NCBI RefSeq assembly: GCF_021155775.2
Contig: NC_060234.1
Span: 8,566,283 to 8,630,282 of the forward strand
Length of the DNA: 64,000 nucleotides
Origin: Neodiprion pinetum
Taxonomy: Eukaryota; Arthropoda; Insecta; Hymenoptera; Diprionidae
Direction of reading: 5' to 3'
Numbering within the stretch: the stretch's first letter is position 1; every line of letters starts with the position of its first letter. The position numbers and the translations under genes were made by a program. The notes under the pieces were generated by a model. That model saw nothing but the letters and a program-made list of their open reading frames with translations. It made no database searches and was not told where the DNA came from. Of this stretch, positions 60,740-64,000 are shown piece after piece.

Positions 60740-63700
60740 TCGAATTTACCAGTAGTTCAAAAATTATATACGTTTCACATTTAGAATAGTAACTCGTTCA
60801 ACATAATTTTTTTTTGGTTTACGGCAATCGAATATTGTTTGTTAGTGTTGCAAAAATGGAACGCGAATGATTCGACTCACAGTACAATTAGAAAGAATGG
60901 TAAGAAATGGCGAACGTCGTGTTCCGCTTTAAAAGGTCAATCTTGCCCATCTGAGAAGACCAAGAATCGTGCGGTCATATGATTCATGACTTGTACTACT
61001 TGTTTTCATTTCTCTACTTTTATTCTTGATTAAGTAATTATTCCGTTGCTTCTTCTCTGACGCGGAACGCGTCCAACCCAAGTTGCGGAATCTCGCTGAC
61101 AATGACTCATTGATGTCATGCGTGAATATTTTAATTTGCGAATGACGGTATAATGGAACGCTCGCGGTACACTCGTAAGTATCTACATACTCGGTGTATT
61201 ATGCATGTACGTACTCACTTGCGGGCTGCTTCTCCGCGTGAATCATGAACCGCATGATCAGGGATTGGTCGTGATGACTAATAATCCTTCGGGGCTAAAC
61301 CTGCGGGTCAACACCGCGAAGAGTGTCGTTGAAAAATCAGGACCAGTTCACTGCCAACTCCACATATATATTATACACAAGTACCGTAATTCATAGACTT
61401 TATTATTATGCCCTTCCGCGATGAAATATGTTTTACATGTATGTTGATTTAAGGACTTCTTGAATTACGCTTTGAAAATGGGCAGGATCAAGCGTTGTTC
61501 CTCTTTGTAATTACGATATGAATTTTTCATGACTATAATTTTAGACGTTGCGAAAATATCTACAATAAAAAAGATTACGTTAATGACAAGTTGAACGTTT
61601 TTTAAATCTAATGATAACTATAGAAAACCTCGGTTTAGTTCTTCGATCGAAACTATCAGTTATCGGTAAACCATTCTTGGTATCCAACGGAAAAAAAATC
61701 TTTTCAAAACGCTGAATTCATCTGTATTCTGTATTCATTGGGGAATGAATGACTTGCCTTTTACAACGTGTACCTAAAAGTATTGTCAATCTTTAAAGAT
61801 TACATTCTGATTCTTTTTCTAATTCGGTTGTAAAGGTGATAAAATCTCTGATCAAATTTCATCTTCGCACCATCCGAAGAAGACTCTGAATTTTATTTCA
61901 TTCTTCGATGTACTGAGAAACTGGATCGAACGTTTTTTCACCATACTATGAATGAAAATAACAAGAAACAACGTTCGACAGCAAGAAACGGGATAAAATG
62001 AGACATTACGTGAAGAAAGAGTCGGGACGTTATTCCGCAATGCGATACCCTAGTTGCGTTATGAAATTCCAAAAATCAAAGAAATCGTTGGGCGATGTTC
62101 CTGCATCTTGCACCGAGGTACTCGGCTCCATCTATAGCGCAGTCAGTATTACGAAAATCCTGGTCTACCGCAGCAAAATATATCCTGCGCCTGGTGCACG
62201 GTACTATTATATTATACATATGTGGATCTATATACCATTCACTTTTGCCGCATTACGGCTGCCTGCAGTTATACATATGTACACGTATGTGACCTATTAC
62301 CGAAGAAACATAACCTCTAATTGGTTATAAGATTAGATATCAGTCCTTTGCATTTCATTACAATGAAAATTTCAAGCTGTTGTTCAGAAGTAATTCGATC
62401 GACCATCCGTAACGGATCCGGTCCCGAATTGACGGTGAATCGACCGGACCGCCGAATCAAAAGTTAGGTAGAGAAAAAAAAAAACTGCTCTAAAATTCTC
62501 AAGAAATGGATCTGATTGTGCCGATGATAATGAACACGAAACTGTGCAACGGAAATGAATATGAATGAATTAGAACGATCAAAATAATTGAACTGGTGTT
62601 TTTGATACGACTCCAATATTTTTGGGCTCATTTTGCTAGCTGATCATATTCGCACAAATTCTATGAAAAATACTCAGGAAATATTTTCTTTCTCCAAATT
62701 TTGAATCAGACGGTTTGGGGACCCATTCATCCTTATAAGAGACGAACGTATGATGGACGTATTGTAGGTTTTTCTCACTTTAACTTGACTTTGATGATGT
62801 CCCGGTCGCATTTTCTTTCTCCCATACCTATACTTTGGATAACGGAGACCATCAGCCTCGTCAACCTGCATGGGTGGATGGTTTATACTCTCATCATACG
62901 GTACACTCTCTTATACCCTGAATGCATTAAGATTAGGTTGTCGCCGCGGCAGTGAAGAGTGTTTTTAGTATTTTTCCTTGTCAGCTGCCAAGCTCTTCGT
63001 ACGAAGAGGGTGCACTTCGATCGGCTTCTTTGCATCAATTTTCGTCTTCTCCTTTAGTGTTTGTTTTTGTTTCCCCTCTCCTTTCCTTCCTTCTTTTTAA
63101 CCTCATCCTTGTTCCTTGGTAGTGTTTTCGAGGACGAAGTAACCTCGAAGTGGGTTTCAGCTTCTTCGTGAAACACGCTCAACTTTCGTTTGATTGCATA
63201 TAAAGCTGAAGGCTGACTATTGGTCTCGGAATCTTAAAGTCATGTGTATGACGTTGACTTTTGAGTATGAAAAAAACAATATCTTTGTCCGAAACTCCGA
63301 AGAAATTAATTTTTCTGAGTCCGTGAATAAAAATTTTGCCACGAAGTTTCAACACCCCCGGGGTTTTGTACGAGAATTTTTTTTTAAAGAAAACAGTTTT
63401 CCACGACTTGATTTCACGGTCTTAGTTTTACCTTTTTTTCTGCTGATTCTCACATTTTAGGGTAACTCTTTCACGAGCCAAATCCGTTCAATTATACACT
63501 TGAAATATCAAATCTGTTCCAGTTTGTGGATATTGATCGACGTAGGCCGGCAGCACTATGGAGACCACCCCTGACCTTTGGCCATGCTGCGTCCCTCTCT
63601 CTTTCACTTTACAGCTTTCTACTCGCACTTCAAAGATCCCAGCTTTTCTCATCAATCAAATAAGCTTCGCGTTTCTGTATTCGTCGTGAAATTAACCTAA

Positions 63701-64000
63701 TCGAAAATAGACTCAATAACTCCACCGTACAAGGATGGGAGGATGGACGGATGGTTGGTTACATGACAGTAATAAATAAATTGATCTGGACACCCATATA
63801 TAATTTAACAAAATCTCAACAAAGCGTCAATCCATTGCTACTGTATCGCAGCTTCTGATACTGCGTTATAAATTATAATAAATAATGAGTCAGTATTTAA
63901 AATTTTGAGGGTCTGCTTCTCTACTAATTGATTCCACTCAAAAAAAAAAAAATACGTATAAGTAAATATATAAATAAATAAACAATTACCACTTATTCAA
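60740..64000. other. Non-coding DNA to the right edge
   Basis: Mostly AT-rich with a pyrimidine-rich stretch near 63000-63120. Open frames are short and unrecognised. No exon or repeat could be assigned. Confidence 0.35.

Noticed and set aside
1..64000. CRISPR arrays, bacterial operons, riboswitches
   Set aside because: The window is eukaryotic. No regularly spaced short repeats with unique spacers were seen.

Overview
This is a eukaryotic, AT-rich window with scattered CpG-rich islands, short simple repeats and many fragments of transposable elements. There are no operons, ribosome binding sites or bacterial-type genes. The one gene I can name is the 5' end of an insect-type Rop/unc-18 (Munc18, STXBP1) gene on the minus strand. 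Its protein sequence, as I remember the family, is closest to hymenopteran versions. The repeat content also fits an insect, probably a hymenopteran such as a sawfly. That placement is inference.

Layout. Positions 1-3700 hold Rop: a 28-nt first coding exon (3510-3537), a 2.85-kb first intron, a second exon (362-658), and the start of intron 2 running off the left edge. A second, divergent gene starts on the plus strand behind a CpG-rich promoter-like block (about 6900-7452). Its first coding exon (7453-7501) encodes 16 residues and ends in a strong GTGAGT donor. I cannot identify it or find its next exon, so much of the remaining 56 kb may be its introns or intergenic DNA. A 194-bp tandem duplication sits just behind that donor.

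From 8 kb to 64 kb the sequence is mostly non-coding. It contains a TA-flanked MITE (10087-10333); a second small MITE family with GTAACGTTA-type ends (about 12.1, 44.5 and 46.8 kb, weaker copies at 8.8 and 11.3 kb); a LINE reverse transcriptase fragment (16.7-17.0 kb); a widespread insect-type repeat (17.4-17.8 kb); a scrambled direct and inverted repeat cluster (21.9-22.6 kb); a 550-bp imperfect hairpin (23.8-24.3 kb); a degenerate tandem array (32.9-33.6 kb); and a DNA transposon remnant (33.8-34.2 kb).

The most striking structure is a 2,468-bp near-perfect palindromic element at 39486-41953. It has about 1.09-kb arms, a 295-bp spacer and CAGGGTGTCCC termini, and it sits inside another interspersed repeat. 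Two uninterrupted copies of that host repeat elsewhere in the window show the empty site and give a TA target duplication. About 430 bp downstream, at 42381-42419, a perfect 12-bp stem carries TAATATTAC in its loop. That is the arrangement of a CRESS-DNA virus replication origin, but I could not recognise a Rep gene beside it.

No complete protein-coding gene lies within the window. Most open frames here are short and look like chance frames.
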